Origin: Saccharibacillus sp. CPCC 101409
Lineage (GTDB): Bacteria > Bacillota > Bacilli > Paenibacillales > Paenibacillaceae
DNA: 64,000 bases
Direction of reading: 5' to 3'
NCBI RefSeq assembly: GCF_030518235.1
Contig: NZ_JAULSA010000003.1
Coordinates: 496,001-560,000 of the forward strand
Position 1 is the first letter of the stretch. Each line of letters begins with the position of its first letter. The notes below the pieces were generated by a model. The model saw only the letters and a list, made by a program, of their open reading frames with translations, was not told where the DNA came from and did no database searches. The position numbers and the translations under genes are program-made. Below are positions 17,109-25,779 of this stretch, in pieces.

Positions 17109-18996
17109 ACTCCTCGCCTTCCACGGCCGTTTCGCTTTCCGGCCGGTCCGGCTGCTGGCGGACGTAGCTGCTGGACAGGTTGAACAATTCCAGCATGCGG
17201 TTGTACTGGTCTTCCGTTACGCCGGAAGTCGAAGTGCCGCCTTTCTTGAGCGGGTAGAACGTGCCGTCCGCGTATTCGGTGCCCGGGACGAATAATGTGT
17301 CGCCGGCGATCATGGATCCGGACGGCCAGTAGTAGCGTTCCGGAACCATGTTGTCCTGCTGGTTCAGCAGGTCCTGGCCGAAGTGGATATGGTTCTCGAG
17401 CGATACCCCGAGCAGATTGGCGGCCGTCGGCAGGATGTCCACCTGGGCGCCGAGCTGCGTCATGACTTCCGGCTGCTTGATGTCTTTGCCGAGAATCATA
17501 AACGGAATATTCGGCATATCGCTGTACGTGTACTCGTGTCCGTAGATTTCCTGCATCAGCGCCAGATCTTCTTCGCTTAACGAGTGGATCGGCAGGCCGA
17601 GATGGTCGCCGTACAGCATCAGGACGCTGTCGTCCCACAGCCCTTTTTCCTTGAGCTCGTCGATCAGCAGGCCCAGGCAGTAATCCGAATAGTTCTGCGC
17701 GCGGATATAATCGCCCACAAGCGTGCCTTCGTAGCGTTCCGGCAGCGTCATTTTATACTTCGACTCCGGAATGGTGAACGGATGGTGCGAGCTCATCGAG
17801 ATGATCTGCGCGTAGAACGGCTGATCGGACTCGTCCATCTTTTGCAGCTCGTCCGTCGTTTTGGCATACAGCGTTTCGTCGGACGGGCCGAAGAAGACCG
17901 CATCGTCCGTACCGAAGAAATCCTGGTCGTAGTATTTATCGAAGCCGAGCGCCGCGTACAATTCGTTGCGGTTCCAGAAGGTGACTTTGTTCGTATGGAA
18001 AGTGGCGGTCTGGTACCCGTTCTCCGACAGCAGCTTGGGCAGGCTCGGCAGCTCCTTGCCGCCGTAAGCCATCACGGACGCCCGGCGCGGCGGGATATAA
18101 AACGACGTATTCACCGTGAACTCGGCGTCGGACGTATTGCCCTGGCCCGCGCTCTGGTAGAAGTTCGGGAAATACAAACCTTCCGCGGCCAGCTTGTTCA
18201 GGTTCGGCGTCACTTCCTGGCCGTCGACTTTGAGCCCGACCATGAAGTTCTGGAGCGACTCCAGCTGCAGGATAATCAGGTTCTTGCCTTTGGCGGCGCC
18301 GAAGTAAGCCGGATTCTCCGGCGTTTCGATGCCTTTGAGTCCGTCGATCTTCGCCTGCGTGATCTGGTCGAGCGGAACCGGTTCTTCTTCTCGGTCCGTG
18401 AGCAGCGTGTAAGCTTCGTAATTCAGGATGCCCATTTTCTCCGCCTGCTTCACTTCGTTCATGCTCGCGCGGTTCGGCCATACGTTCATTACGCACAACG
18501 CGAGGGACAAGATGAGCACGCTGCCCAGCGCGCGGCGGCTCATGCGGCTGTGCGCCACATTTGCCCGCCATACGCGAGCTTTTTTGCTGACAAAGAACCA
18601 CACGCTCAGCACGATCACGTCGGTGAAGATCAGCAGGTACTGCGGCGAGAGCAGCGAAACGACGCTGTCGCTGACCTCCACGGCCTGCTTGGTCTGGTCC
18701 AGCGCATGATAGTTGACCAGCGTGCCGTAGTATTTGAAGTAGATGATCGCCGTAAAAAACAGCCCCGTCACAAGCAGATTCGTAATCATATACCACAGCA
18801 GTTTGCGTTTGGTCGCCAGCCATTCGAACAGGCAGAACAGGATCCACAGGAACGGGATTTCCGTCAGCAGCGGCCCCCAGAGAGGCGTATCTTCAAAGAT
18901 CGGGCCCCAGGCGATATAGCCTTTGACCAGCAGGATCAGCGTAAACAGAATAAAGGGACGGCTCAGCCAAGCGCGCCAATTTTTAATCGACTCCAC
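17107..18996 (-). CDS. ltaS: Lipoteichoic acid synthase-type membrane phosphotransferase (LtaS family)
   Basis: Transfers glycerol-phosphate from phosphatidylglycerol to build the lipoteichoic acid chain on the outer face of the membrane. The 629 residues hold five N-terminal membrane helices (to about 173) and an extracellular sulfatase-fold domain. The catalytic threonine is T288 in GQGNTSDAEF; likely Mn2+ ligands are E246 in LQLES and the Asp/His of LYGDHLG. The start is GTG at 18996 with AAAAGGAG upstream; a longer frame to 19062 has no ribosome site. Bacilli often carry several LtaS paralogues (LtaS, YfnI, YqgS, YvgJ), and which one this is cannot be told. An 11-bp tandem repeat touches the stop codon. 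Confidence 0.88.
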   Translation of the reverse strand: MESIKNWRAWLSRPFILFTLILLVKGYIAWGPIFEDTPLWGPLLTEIPFLWILFCLFEWLATKRKLLWYMITNLLVTGLFFTAIIYFKYYGTLVNYHALDQTKQAVEVSDSVVSLLSPQYLLIFTDVIVLSVWFFVSKKARVWRANVAHSRMSRRALGSVLILSLALCVMNVWPNRASMNEVKQAEKMGILNYEAYTLLTDREEEPVPLDQITQAKIDGLKGIETPENPAYFGAAKGKNLIILQLESLQNFMVGLKVDGQEVTPNLNKLAAEGLYFPNFYQSAGQGNTSDAEFTVNTSFYIPPRRASVMAYGGKELPSLPKLLSENGYQTATFHTNKVTFWNRNELYAALGFDKYYDQDFFGTDDAVFFGPSDETLYAKTTDELQKMDESDQPFYAQIISMSSHHPFTIPESKYKMTLPERYEGTLVGDYIRAQNYSDYCLGLLIDELKEKGLWDDSVLMLYGDHLGLPIHSLSEEDLALMQEIYGHEYTYSDMPNIPFMILGKDIKQPEVMTQLGAQVDILPTAANLLGVSLENHIHFGQDLLNQQDNMVPERYYWPSGSMIAGDTLFVPGTEYADGTFYPLKKGGTSTSGVTEDQYNRMLELFNLSSSYVRQQPDRPESETAVEGEE

Positions 18997-19337
18997 GGTA
19001 AAAGCTCCTTTTCTCGGAAAAATATTCGGCAGATCCGGTGACTTGTCTCGCTGTAACGACAATAAAGAGAAGTGAATTCTCCCGGCTCCGCGGGTTTTTT
19101 AAAAGGGAAAATCATGTTCGAACCGCCTTTTCGGCGCCCGAATCCTTAGCTATTATGCTCCCGACTGCAAAAGATGTCAAAATCGTTGCTTGATTTCCTC
19201 AAAAAGCTGGCGATTCCGGCCGATAGAAGATAAAATATCGTTAGAATAGTGACTTTCCAAGCAGGACCGGCAGGGCCCGTCGTTTCCGTCCCGTTTTTTT
19301 CGGAAGCGCTTATCGTATTTTACCTAAGGAGGCAATC
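18997..19337. other. Intergenic region between divergent ltaS and NlpC/P60 genes
   Basis: These 341 bases should hold both promoters, but no close match to TTGACA-N17-TATAAT is evident. A short hairpin CCCG-N6-CGGG followed by six T lies at 19081-19100, pointing towards the NlpC/P60 gene. It could be an attenuator or a remnant. The ribosome site TAAGGAGG is at 19325-19332. I looked for a c-di-AMP riboswitch because it often precedes wall-hydrolase genes, and saw none. Confidence 0.4.
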
Positions 19338-20579
19338 ATGAAAAGAAAGATCTTCAGCATGTTCGCTGCATCCGCTCTATTAATGACTGTGCCTGCTATC
19401 GCAGAAGCATCCTCGGCCTCGGCCGCGACCCCGGCTTCGGGCAAAGTCGACCGCCCCGTCAATTTCCGATCGGCCCCGTCGGCGTCGGAAGGCAGCGTCT
19501 ACCGCACGCTCCAGCCGGGAACCAAGTTCGAAGTGCTGAGCGAACTGAGCTCGACCTGGATCAAAGTATCCGTCGGCGGAACGACCGGCTACGTGTCTTC
19601 TTCCTATGTAACGTACAGCAAGCCCGCCGCCCCTATCGACACCGCCAAGACGTCCGGAGCCCAAACGGCTTCCGCCGCCAAACCGGTTACCGATGCGAAA
19701 GCGGCTGCGGATACCAAAACGCCGGCCGTCAAACCCGCCGCGGCTTCCGCGAGCAAACCGGCGTCTTCGGTTTCGCAGGCTTCGGCCAAGCCAGCCGCCT
19801 CGACACCCGCCGCATCTCCCGTTAAGACGGTCTCGGAAACGCCCGCCCCTGCGGCCGCAGTCGCTCCGGCCGACGGAACCGGCGTCGTGACGAAGAACGT
19901 GAATTTCCGCGCCGAGCCGACGACGGGCAGCGACGTTTACCGCGTGCTGTCCGCCGGCGAATCGTTTACGGTGGTCGAACTGACGAATGCCTCGTGGATC
20001 AAGATCGCCGACGGCAGCGGCGTGAGCGGTTATGTGTCCACCGGTTACGTTACATACGCGGGCGGTTCCGTCCCGGTTGTACAGGTGCCGCCGACCGTGA
20101 CTCCGGCCGTTCCGGCCGTACTGCCCGTTCCTTCGACCGGCGACCTGCTGCCGCAGCCCGTACTTCCCCAGCTTCCGGACGGAAGCACGGTCTCGCCGGG
20201 AGCGGCGGACCGCGTGATTGCCAACGCGCTTTCTTTACAAGGAATTACCCACTACGGCTTCGGAAAGAACGTAGCGCCGGTGCTTTTCGATTGTTCTTCT
20301 TTTACCAGCTACGTATTCGGGCTTGAAGGCGTCCAGCTTCCGCTCGGCACGGCTTACCAGAAAGATATCGGCACGGCCGTGGACAAGAACGACTGGCAAA
20401 AAGGCGACCTGCTGTTTTTCTGGAGCAGCATTCCCGGCGTGATCGGCCATGTGGGCATCTACGACGGCAACGGCAACCTGGTGCACAACAGCGCGAGCAA
20501 AGACGGCGTCGTCGTGTCTCCGCTCGACCTGAAATACTGGCAGGACCATTATGTATCGGCCAGACGGGTGCTGCCGTAG
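19338..20579 (+). CDS. Secreted NlpC/P60 peptidoglycan endopeptidase with two SH3b domains
   Basis: Exported cell-wall hydrolase (413 residues), probably a gamma-D-glutamyl-diamino-acid endopeptidase. Residues 1 to about 29 are a signal peptide (MKRKIFSMF then a hydrophobic core and A-x-A). Two bacterial SH3 domains, which bind wall peptide, span about 36-95 and 183-240; an Ala/Pro/Lys-rich linker separates them and a Pro/Val-rich linker follows. The NlpC/P60 domain (about 290-413) has nucleophile C319 in FDCSSFT, H371 in IGHVGIY and H383 in VHNSA. All three catalytic positions are present. The gene is divergent from ltaS and ends at a strong terminator, so it is monocistronic and would act on the same wall. 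Confidence 0.9.
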   Translation: MKRKIFSMFAASALLMTVPAIAEASSASAATPASGKVDRPVNFRSAPSASEGSVYRTLQPGTKFEVLSELSSTWIKVSVGGTTGYVSSSYVTYSKPAAPIDTAKTSGAQTASAAKPVTDAKAAADTKTPAVKPAAASASKPASSVSQASAKPAASTPAASPVKTVSETPAPAAAVAPADGTGVVTKNVNFRAEPTTGSDVYRVLSAGESFTVVELTNASWIKIADGSGVSGYVSTGYVTYAGGSVPVVQVPPTVTPAVPAVLPVPSTGDLLPQPVLPQLPDGSTVSPGAADRVIANALSLQGITHYGFGKNVAPVLFDCSSFTSYVFGLEGVQLPLGTAYQKDIGTAVDKNDWQKGDLLFFWSSIPGVIGHVGIYDGNGNLVHNSASKDGVVVSPLDLKYWQDHYVSARRVLP

Positions 20580-20672
20580 AGCGTATCCGCAAACTTTTTC
20601 GGCCGCCTTCGAGCGTTCCCGAGTTCTATAAATGCCGCGGCCGAGTCGTTTTCGGGGCGGCGCGCGGCATCC

Positions 20673-20706
20673 GCGGTTTTCGCCTTTCGGCGGGAGCCGC
20701 TTTTTT
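20673..20706 (+). terminator. Terminator of the NlpC/P60 gene
   Basis: GCGGTTTTCGCC pairs with GGCGGGAGCCGC through G-C and G-U pairs around a TTTC loop, followed by six T. Confidence 0.7.
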
Positions 20707-20723
20707 GCGCGGCGGCGTTTCCC

Positions 20724-20729
20724 TATAAT
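20724..20729 (+). promoter_or_regulatory. -10 element upstream of the helicase gene
   Basis: A perfect TATAAT lies 135 bases before the helicase start. The matching -35 position is a T-run of the preceding terminator, so only the -10 is convincing. Confidence 0.4.
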
Positions 20730-20863
20730 AGAGTAGACGCGCGAAGACGCGCGTTCGTCACGAAAGAATTGCCGAAGCGGCGATTGGCGCGGCCCGGGCG
20801 TCGGCCCTGCCGCCGCTTTACGGCCGAATATCGATACAGAAGCGGAAGGGGAGGGAGAGACAT

Positions 20864-23161
20864 ATGCCTTACACCGTTCGCACCTCCGTCCGCCCGCTGG
20901 TGGAGTACGTGTTCCGCGGCGGAAGCCTGCAATCCGGCACGCGCTTTGGCAGCGCGCTGCAGGAAGGCACGCGCATCCACCGCGAGGTGCAGGAGAAGTA
21001 CGGGGAGAACGACCGCAAGGAAGTCTTTTTGAAAACGGAACTGGTCTGCGCGGGCGGCGAACTGACGATCCAGGTCGAAGGCCGCTGCGACGGGCTGCTG
21101 CTGGATGAAAGCGGGCTGTATACGATCGACGAGATCAAATCGACGTCGGAACTGCCGGAGCAGCTGGACGGCGGACACGACGTGCACTGGGCGCAGGCCA
21201 AGTTCTACGCGTACATGCTGGCCGAAGAGCGGGGAGCGGAGCTGGAGCGGATCGGCGTGCGCCTGACCTACGTGCACAAACCCGGCGGCGAGCGCAGCGT
21301 GTTCGAGGTTGTGCAGACGCGCGAAGAGCTGACCGCGTTCGTGGAAGACGTCGCCGAACGCTACGCTCCTTATGCGCTGCTGCTGAAGCGGCGCGAAGAG
21401 AAGCGCAATCTGGCCGCTTCGCAGCTCGGATTTCCGTTCGGGCGCTACCGCGAGGGACAAAGGCTGTTCGCCGGCGCGGTATTCAAAACGATCCGCGAAG
21501 AAAAAAACCTGCTCGCCCGCGCGCCGACGGGAACGGGCAAGACCATCTCGACGCTGTTTCCCGCCGTCAAAGCGATCGGCGAAGGGCTGGTCGGGCGCGT
21601 GTATTACCTGACCGCGAAGACGACCACCCGCGCCGGCGCCGAAGAAGCGCTGGCGCTGCTGGAACGCAGCGGCGCTTACTTGAGCGCGGTAACGATCACG
21701 GCCAAAGACAAAGTCTGCTTCAAGGAAGAAGAAGACTGCGCCGGCGGCCAGTGCCGGTTCGCGCTCGGCTATTACGACCGGATCAACGACGCGCTGCTCG
21801 ATCTGTTCGAACACGAAACGCTGATTACGCGCGATGTATTGGAGACGTACGCGCGCAAGCATACCGTCTGTCCGTTCGAATTCTCGCTCGACGCCGCTTA
21901 CGCGGCCGATGTGGTCGTGTGCGACTACAACTACGTGTTCGATCCGCGCATCGCGTTCAAGCGTTTGTCCGACGAACAGCGGAACTCGTCGGCGCTGCTC
22001 GTCGACGAAGCGCACAACCTGGTCGAGCGCGGGCGCGAAATGTTCTCGGCGGAGCTGGTCAAGTCGGCTTTTCTGGCGATCAAGCGCGGATACAAGAATG
22101 TGCACGAAGGGGTGCGCGCCGCGGCCGACCGGGTCAACGCCTACCTGATCCTGCTGCGCAAGCAGGCGGGCGAAGAAGGCAAATTCGTCGGCAGCGAGCC
22201 GCCGGAAGTTATGTTCAAGCTGCTGGAGCCATTCGTCGAGCAGGCGGAGAACGCCCTGATTACGGTGCACGGGAGCGAGTCCGAAGAAGAACTGCTGGAA
22301 GCGTACTTCGCCGCCCAGACGTTCCTGCGCATCGGCAAGCTGTACGGCGACCCGTACGTAACGTACGTGGAAACGGACGGCAGCGAAGTGAAGATGAAGA
22401 TGTTCTGCCTCGATCCGTCCGAGCTTCTGCTCCAAGCGTCGAAAAATTACCGCTCGGCCGTTTATTTTTCCGCTACGCTCGCGCCGCTCGGCTTCTACCG
22501 CGAAATGCTCGGCGCGTCGGAGGAAGATTACACGCTGTCCATTCCGTCGCCGTTCAGTCCCGAGCAGCTCGAAACGCGTATCCTGCCCGTCTCGACCCGG
22601 TTTCGCGACCGGGAGCGCACGCGGGAAAGCCTGGCCGTCTCTCTGGCGGAAACGGTGCTGGAGCGTCCCGGCAACTACCTGTTCTTTTTCCCGTCGTACG
22701 CGTATTTGCAGGAAATCCGCCAGGCGTTCGAGATCCGGATCGAGGGAGCGGACGTGGAGATTCTGAACCAGGACGCCGGCATGTCGGAAAGCGAACGGAC
22801 CGCGTTCCTCGACGCTTTCGTGCCCGGCCGCGAGCGGACGCTGGTCGGCTTCGCGGTCATGGGCGGCGTGTTCTCCGAAGGAATCGACCTGGCGGGCGAC
22901 CGGCTGACCGGCGTGGCGGTGGTGGGCGTCGGCCTGCCGCAGATCGGGCTGGAGCGCGATATTATCCGGGACTACTTCAACGAACACGGCCGCAGCGGTT
23001 TCAACTACGCCTACGTCTATCCCGGCATGAACAAAGTCCAGCAGGCCGGAGGCCGGCTGATCCGCACCGAAGACGACCGCGGCGTGCTGATCCTGGCCGA
23101 CGACCGCTTCCTGCAGGAACCGTACCGTTCGCTGCTGCCGGAGGAGTGGGGGATGCGCTGA
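20864..23161 (+). CDS. PD-(D/E)XK nuclease fused to an XPD/DinG-type Fe-S helicase
   Basis: DNA-repair-type enzyme (765 residues). The N-terminal 180 residues resemble RecB/Cas4-like nucleases: D76 in EGRCDG and E90-I-K92 form the (D/E)XK core. The C-terminal part is a superfamily 2 XPD/DinG helicase with Walker A APTGTGKT (220-227), the Walker B box DEAH at 381-384, and motif VI in QQAGGRLIRTEDDRG. Four cysteines between motifs I and II (C285, C292, C297, C336) are placed like the 4Fe-4S cluster ligands of XPD and DinG. The start is ATG at 20864 after GGGGAGGGAG. It stands alone between two terminators. A 5'-3' helicase with an attached nuclease fits processing of damaged or branched DNA; the exact pathway is unknown. 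Confidence 0.82.
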   Translation: MPYTVRTSVRPLVEYVFRGGSLQSGTRFGSALQEGTRIHREVQEKYGENDRKEVFLKTELVCAGGELTIQVEGRCDGLLLDESGLYTIDEIKSTSELPEQLDGGHDVHWAQAKFYAYMLAEERGAELERIGVRLTYVHKPGGERSVFEVVQTREELTAFVEDVAERYAPYALLLKRREEKRNLAASQLGFPFGRYREGQRLFAGAVFKTIREEKNLLARAPTGTGKTISTLFPAVKAIGEGLVGRVYYLTAKTTTRAGAEEALALLERSGAYLSAVTITAKDKVCFKEEEDCAGGQCRFALGYYDRINDALLDLFEHETLITRDVLETYARKHTVCPFEFSLDAAYAADVVVCDYNYVFDPRIAFKRLSDEQRNSSALLVDEAHNLVERGREMFSAELVKSAFLAIKRGYKNVHEGVRAAADRVNAYLILLRKQAGEEGKFVGSEPPEVMFKLLEPFVEQAENALITVHGSESEEELLEAYFAAQTFLRIGKLYGDPYVTYVETDGSEVKMKMFCLDPSELLLQASKNYRSAVYFSATLAPLGFYREMLGASEEDYTLSIPSPFSPEQLETRILPVSTRFRDRERTRESLAVSLAETVLERPGNYLFFFPSYAYLQEIRQAFEIRIEGADVEILNQDAGMSESERTAFLDAFVPGRERTLVGFAVMGGVFSEGIDLAGDRLTGVAVVGVGLPQIGLERDIIRDYFNEHGRSGFNYAYVYPGMNKVQQAGGRLIRTEDDRGVLILADDRFLQEPYRSLLPEEWGMR

Positions 23162-23213
23162 GGGCGGCACCGTAACGCTGCGGGCCAAAGCCGCATGAGT
23201 TAAATGCAAACCG

Positions 23214-23255
23214 GAAGATTTCTTCGGAGCGGTCCGAAGGAATCTTCTTTTTATT
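23214..23255 (+). terminator. Terminator of the helicase gene
   Basis: A 15-bp stem GAAGATTTCTTCGGA with its complement (one G-U) closes a GCGG loop and is followed by TTTTTATTT. Confidence 0.9.
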
Positions 23256-23400
23256 TGCGCTTGTTGGTGCTTGCTTGCGAAAATAAAACTTGCGGCTGAC
23301 GCGGCGTCATGCTTTACGATAGCCGGTGTTCGCGCAGTCGGTGGAAGCTTCGACAAAGTTTCCGCATGTAAATGTTGACATTCATCGTTCGCGGAGATAA

Positions 23401-23453
23401 TATTAGGTAGCTAATAGATTGCATACCTAAATATTAGCCAACCTAAATATTTT
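23401..23453 (+). promoter_or_regulatory. Operator array upstream of the marR-ABC exporter operon
   Basis: TATTAG-GTAG-CTAATA (23401-23416) is a perfect inverted repeat. Two direct copies of ACCTAAATATT follow at about 23425-23435 and 23441-23451, in inverse relation to the AATATTAGGT of the first site. Such AT-rich palindromes next to a MarR gene are usually its autoregulatory operators. Confidence 0.6.
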
Positions 23454-23518
23454 CTTTTTACTTAAAATGGAATCTCGGTTGGCCGATGAAAGGTAAGGAA
23501 GGAAAGGGGGAGAAGGAC

Positions 23519-24037
23519 TTGGAAACGAAAATGAGTCCGCTTGCCCGCGAGCTGATGATCGTGATCCGGCGCTTCCGCCACGGCGGCAAAAAGCGTTCCG
23601 GTCCGATGGCGGGGCGCAAGCAGAGCGAAGGCATGCTGCTGATGGTGCTGCGGCGCAAAGTCGACCACGGCGAGCCGGGCATCATGGTATCGGAGATCAG
23701 CCGCATACTCGACGTCAAATCGCCGACCGTCACGCAGCTGATCAAGGGACTGGAATCCGACGGACTGGTCGAGCGCACGGCCGATCCGGCCGACCGCCGC
23801 GCCGTAAGGATCTCGCTGACGGACGAAGGCGTGAGAGTGACCGATTCGGTGATTCGGGAAATGGAGTCGATGATCGGCGGACTGACGGATTATCTGGGCG
23901 AAAACGATACCCGGCAGCTGATCCAACTGCTCAACCGGACGCACGATTACTTCGCCGAACTGGATAAAAATCCGGACCCGGACGGGGAGCAAGACAGCGA
24001 CGCCTCGGCGTCCGATAAAGGAGAGAGACCGTTATGA
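23519..24037 (+). CDS. MarR-family transcriptional regulator
   Basis: Winged-helix dimeric repressor (172 residues). The DNA-binding core shows VSEISRILDVKSPTVTQLIKGLE followed by the wing DGLVERTADPADRRAVRISLT, with the MarR signature D-x-R. The start is TTG at 23519, chosen for GGGGGAG about 7 bases upstream; ATG at 23486 (no ribosome site) and ATG at 23531 are alternatives. The C-terminus is acidic (DKNPDPDGEQDSD). The stop overlaps the first ABC exporter gene by 4 bases, so the repressor and transporter are co-transcribed, a common layout for drug-inducible heterodimeric exporters. The ligand is unknown. Confidence 0.85.
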   Translation: METKMSPLARELMIVIRRFRHGGKKRSGPMAGRKQSEGMLLMVLRRKVDHGEPGIMVSEISRILDVKSPTVTQLIKGLESDGLVERTADPADRRAVRISLTDEGVRVTDSVIREMESMIGGLTDYLGENDTRQLIQLLNRTHDYFAELDKNPDPDGEQDSDASASDKGERPL

Positions 24038-25779
24038 TGAAATTGTTTCGCATGCTGAAGCCTTACCAAATCGGCGTGATCTTCGTCCTGCTGATGGTAT
24101 TTATGCAGTCGCTGTCCGAGCTGTATCTGCCGACCCTGATGGCGGATATCGTCGACGACGGGATTGCCAAAGGCGATATCCCGTACATCTGGCGCATCGG
24201 CGCAATCATGCTCGGCGTGGCGCTGGTCGGCATGATCTGCTCGATTGTCGCAAGTTACCTGTCCGCCAAAGTATCGCTCGGCTTCGGCCGGGATCTGCGC
24301 AGCCGGGTGTTCTCGCACGCACAGGCTTTTACGCTGAAAGAATTCGATAAATTCGGAACGGCGTCGCTGATTACGCGCACGACCAACGATATCACGCAGA
24401 TCCAGCAGGTGCTGACGATGATGCTGCGGATGCTGGCGATGGCGCCGATGATGATGATCGGCGGCATTATCATGGCCGTATCCAAAGACGCCAAGCTGTC
24501 GCTGGTGCTCGTCGTGGTCATTCCGGTGCTGGCGCTGCTGATCCTGCTGATCGGGCGCAGCGCGCTGCCGCTGTTCAAAGCGATGCAGAAAAAGATCGAC
24601 CGGCTGAACCTCGTGCTGCGCGAGAACCTGACCGGTATCCGGGTTATCCGCGCGTTCGGACGCGAGCGCAGCGAACGCGAACGCTTCGACCAGGCCAGCG
24701 GCGATCTGACGGACACGGCGATCCGCGTCAACAAACTGATGGCGCTGATGATGCCGGCCATGATGCTGATTCTGAACTTCTCGACGATCGCGATCGTCTG
24801 GTTCGGCAGCATCCGCATCGATGCGGGGCAGATGGAGCTGGGCAACCTGATGGCCTTTATCCAGTACGCCATGCAGATTCTGTTCTCCCTTATTATGGTT
24901 TCCATCATCTTCGTCATGGTGCCGCGGGCTTCCGTCTCGGCAGGCCGGATCAACGAAGTGCTCGAAGCGGTGCCGGATATCGAAGATACGACCGCGCCGA
25001 GGTCGGTCGCCCGGCAAGGACGGCTTGAGTTCCGCGACGTTTCGTTCAGCTACGAAGGAGCGGAAGCGCCGGCGATCCAGCATATCTCGTTCGAAGCCGG
25101 CCCCGGCGAAGTGACCGCGGTGATCGGCGGAACGGGCTCCGGCAAATCGACGCTGGTCAGTCTGATCCCGCGCTTCTACGACGTTTCGTCGGGCGCGGTG
25201 CTGGTGGACGGCGTGGATATCCGCGAACTCACGCAGGAAAGTCTGCGCGGCAAGATCGGCTACGTGCCGCAGAAAGCGCTGCTGTTCAGCGGAAGCGTGG
25301 AAGCAAATATCCGCTACGGCAAAGCGTCGGCGACCGACGCGGAAGTGCGCGAAGCGGCGCGGATCGCGCAGGCCGCCGAGTTTATCGACGGGCTTGAAGA
25401 AGGCTACGCTTCGCCGGTTTCGCAGGGCGGATCGAACCTTTCGGGCGGCCAGAAACAGCGGCTGTCGATCGCCAGAGCGCTGGTGCGCCGTCCGGAAATC
25501 TACATTTTCGACGACAGCTTCTCCGCGCTCGACTTCAAGACCGACGCCAGGCTGCGCGCCGCGCTCAAGAGCGAGACGCGGGAGTCCACCGTGCTGATGG
25601 TCGCGCAGCGGGTCAGCACCGTCATGGACGCCGACCGCATCGTGGTGCTCGATCAGGGCCGCGTCGCCGGCATCGGCCGTCATGGCGAACTGATGCGCAC
25701 GTGCGAAGTCTACCGCGAGATCGTATCTTCGCAGCTCTCGGAAGAAGAGATCGCTGCGCGCGCAGAGGAGGTTCTGTAA
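24034..25779 (+). CDS. ABC exporter half-transporter, degenerate-site subunit (BmrC/LmrC-like)
   Basis: Half of a heterodimeric multidrug exporter (581 residues): six membrane helices (1 to about 310) and an ATPase domain. Walker A is GGTGSGKST (365-373), the signature is the canonical LSGGQKQR, and Walker B is IYIFD followed by D494, where active sites have Glu. This Asp marks the degenerate nucleotide site of heterodimers such as TM287/288 and BmrCD. The start overlaps the marR stop (ATGA), and the stop overlaps the partner start by one base (TAATG). Equimolar translation with the partner is implied. Substrate not readable. Confidence 0.88.
   Translation: MMKLFRMLKPYQIGVIFVLLMVFMQSLSELYLPTLMADIVDDGIAKGDIPYIWRIGAIMLGVALVGMICSIVASYLSAKVSLGFGRDLRSRVFSHAQAFTLKEFDKFGTASLITRTTNDITQIQQVLTMMLRMLAMAPMMMIGGIIMAVSKDAKLSLVLVVVIPVLALLILLIGRSALPLFKAMQKKIDRLNLVLRENLTGIRVIRAFGRERSERERFDQASGDLTDTAIRVNKLMALMMPAMMLILNFSTIAIVWFGSIRIDAGQMELGNLMAFIQYAMQILFSLIMVSIIFVMVPRASVSAGRINEVLEAVPDIEDTTAPRSVARQGRLEFRDVSFSYEGAEAPAIQHISFEAGPGEVTAVIGGTGSGKSTLVSLIPRFYDVSSGAVLVDGVDIRELTQESLRGKIGYVPQKALLFSGSVEANIRYGKASATDAEVREAARIAQAAEFIDGLEEGYASPVSQGGSNLSGGQKQRLSIARALVRRPEIYIFDDSFSALDFKTDARLRAALKSETRESTVLMVAQRVSTVMDADRIVVLDQGRVAGIGRHGELMRTCEVYREIVSSQLSEEEIAARAEEVL

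Noticed and set aside
19301..19315. cre-like sequence GGAAGCGCTTATC before the NlpC/P60 gene
   Set aside because: Key flanking positions differ from the consensus and the gene has no carbon-metabolism link.
18997..19337. c-di-AMP (ydaO) riboswitch upstream of the NlpC/P60 gene
   Set aside because: The conserved GGGGACCCA-type and closing segments are missing.
20723..23356. Long minus-strand frame opposite the helicase
   Set aside because: Composition is typical of an antisense shadow and it crosses a terminator and a promoter; the plus strand encodes a motif-complete helicase.
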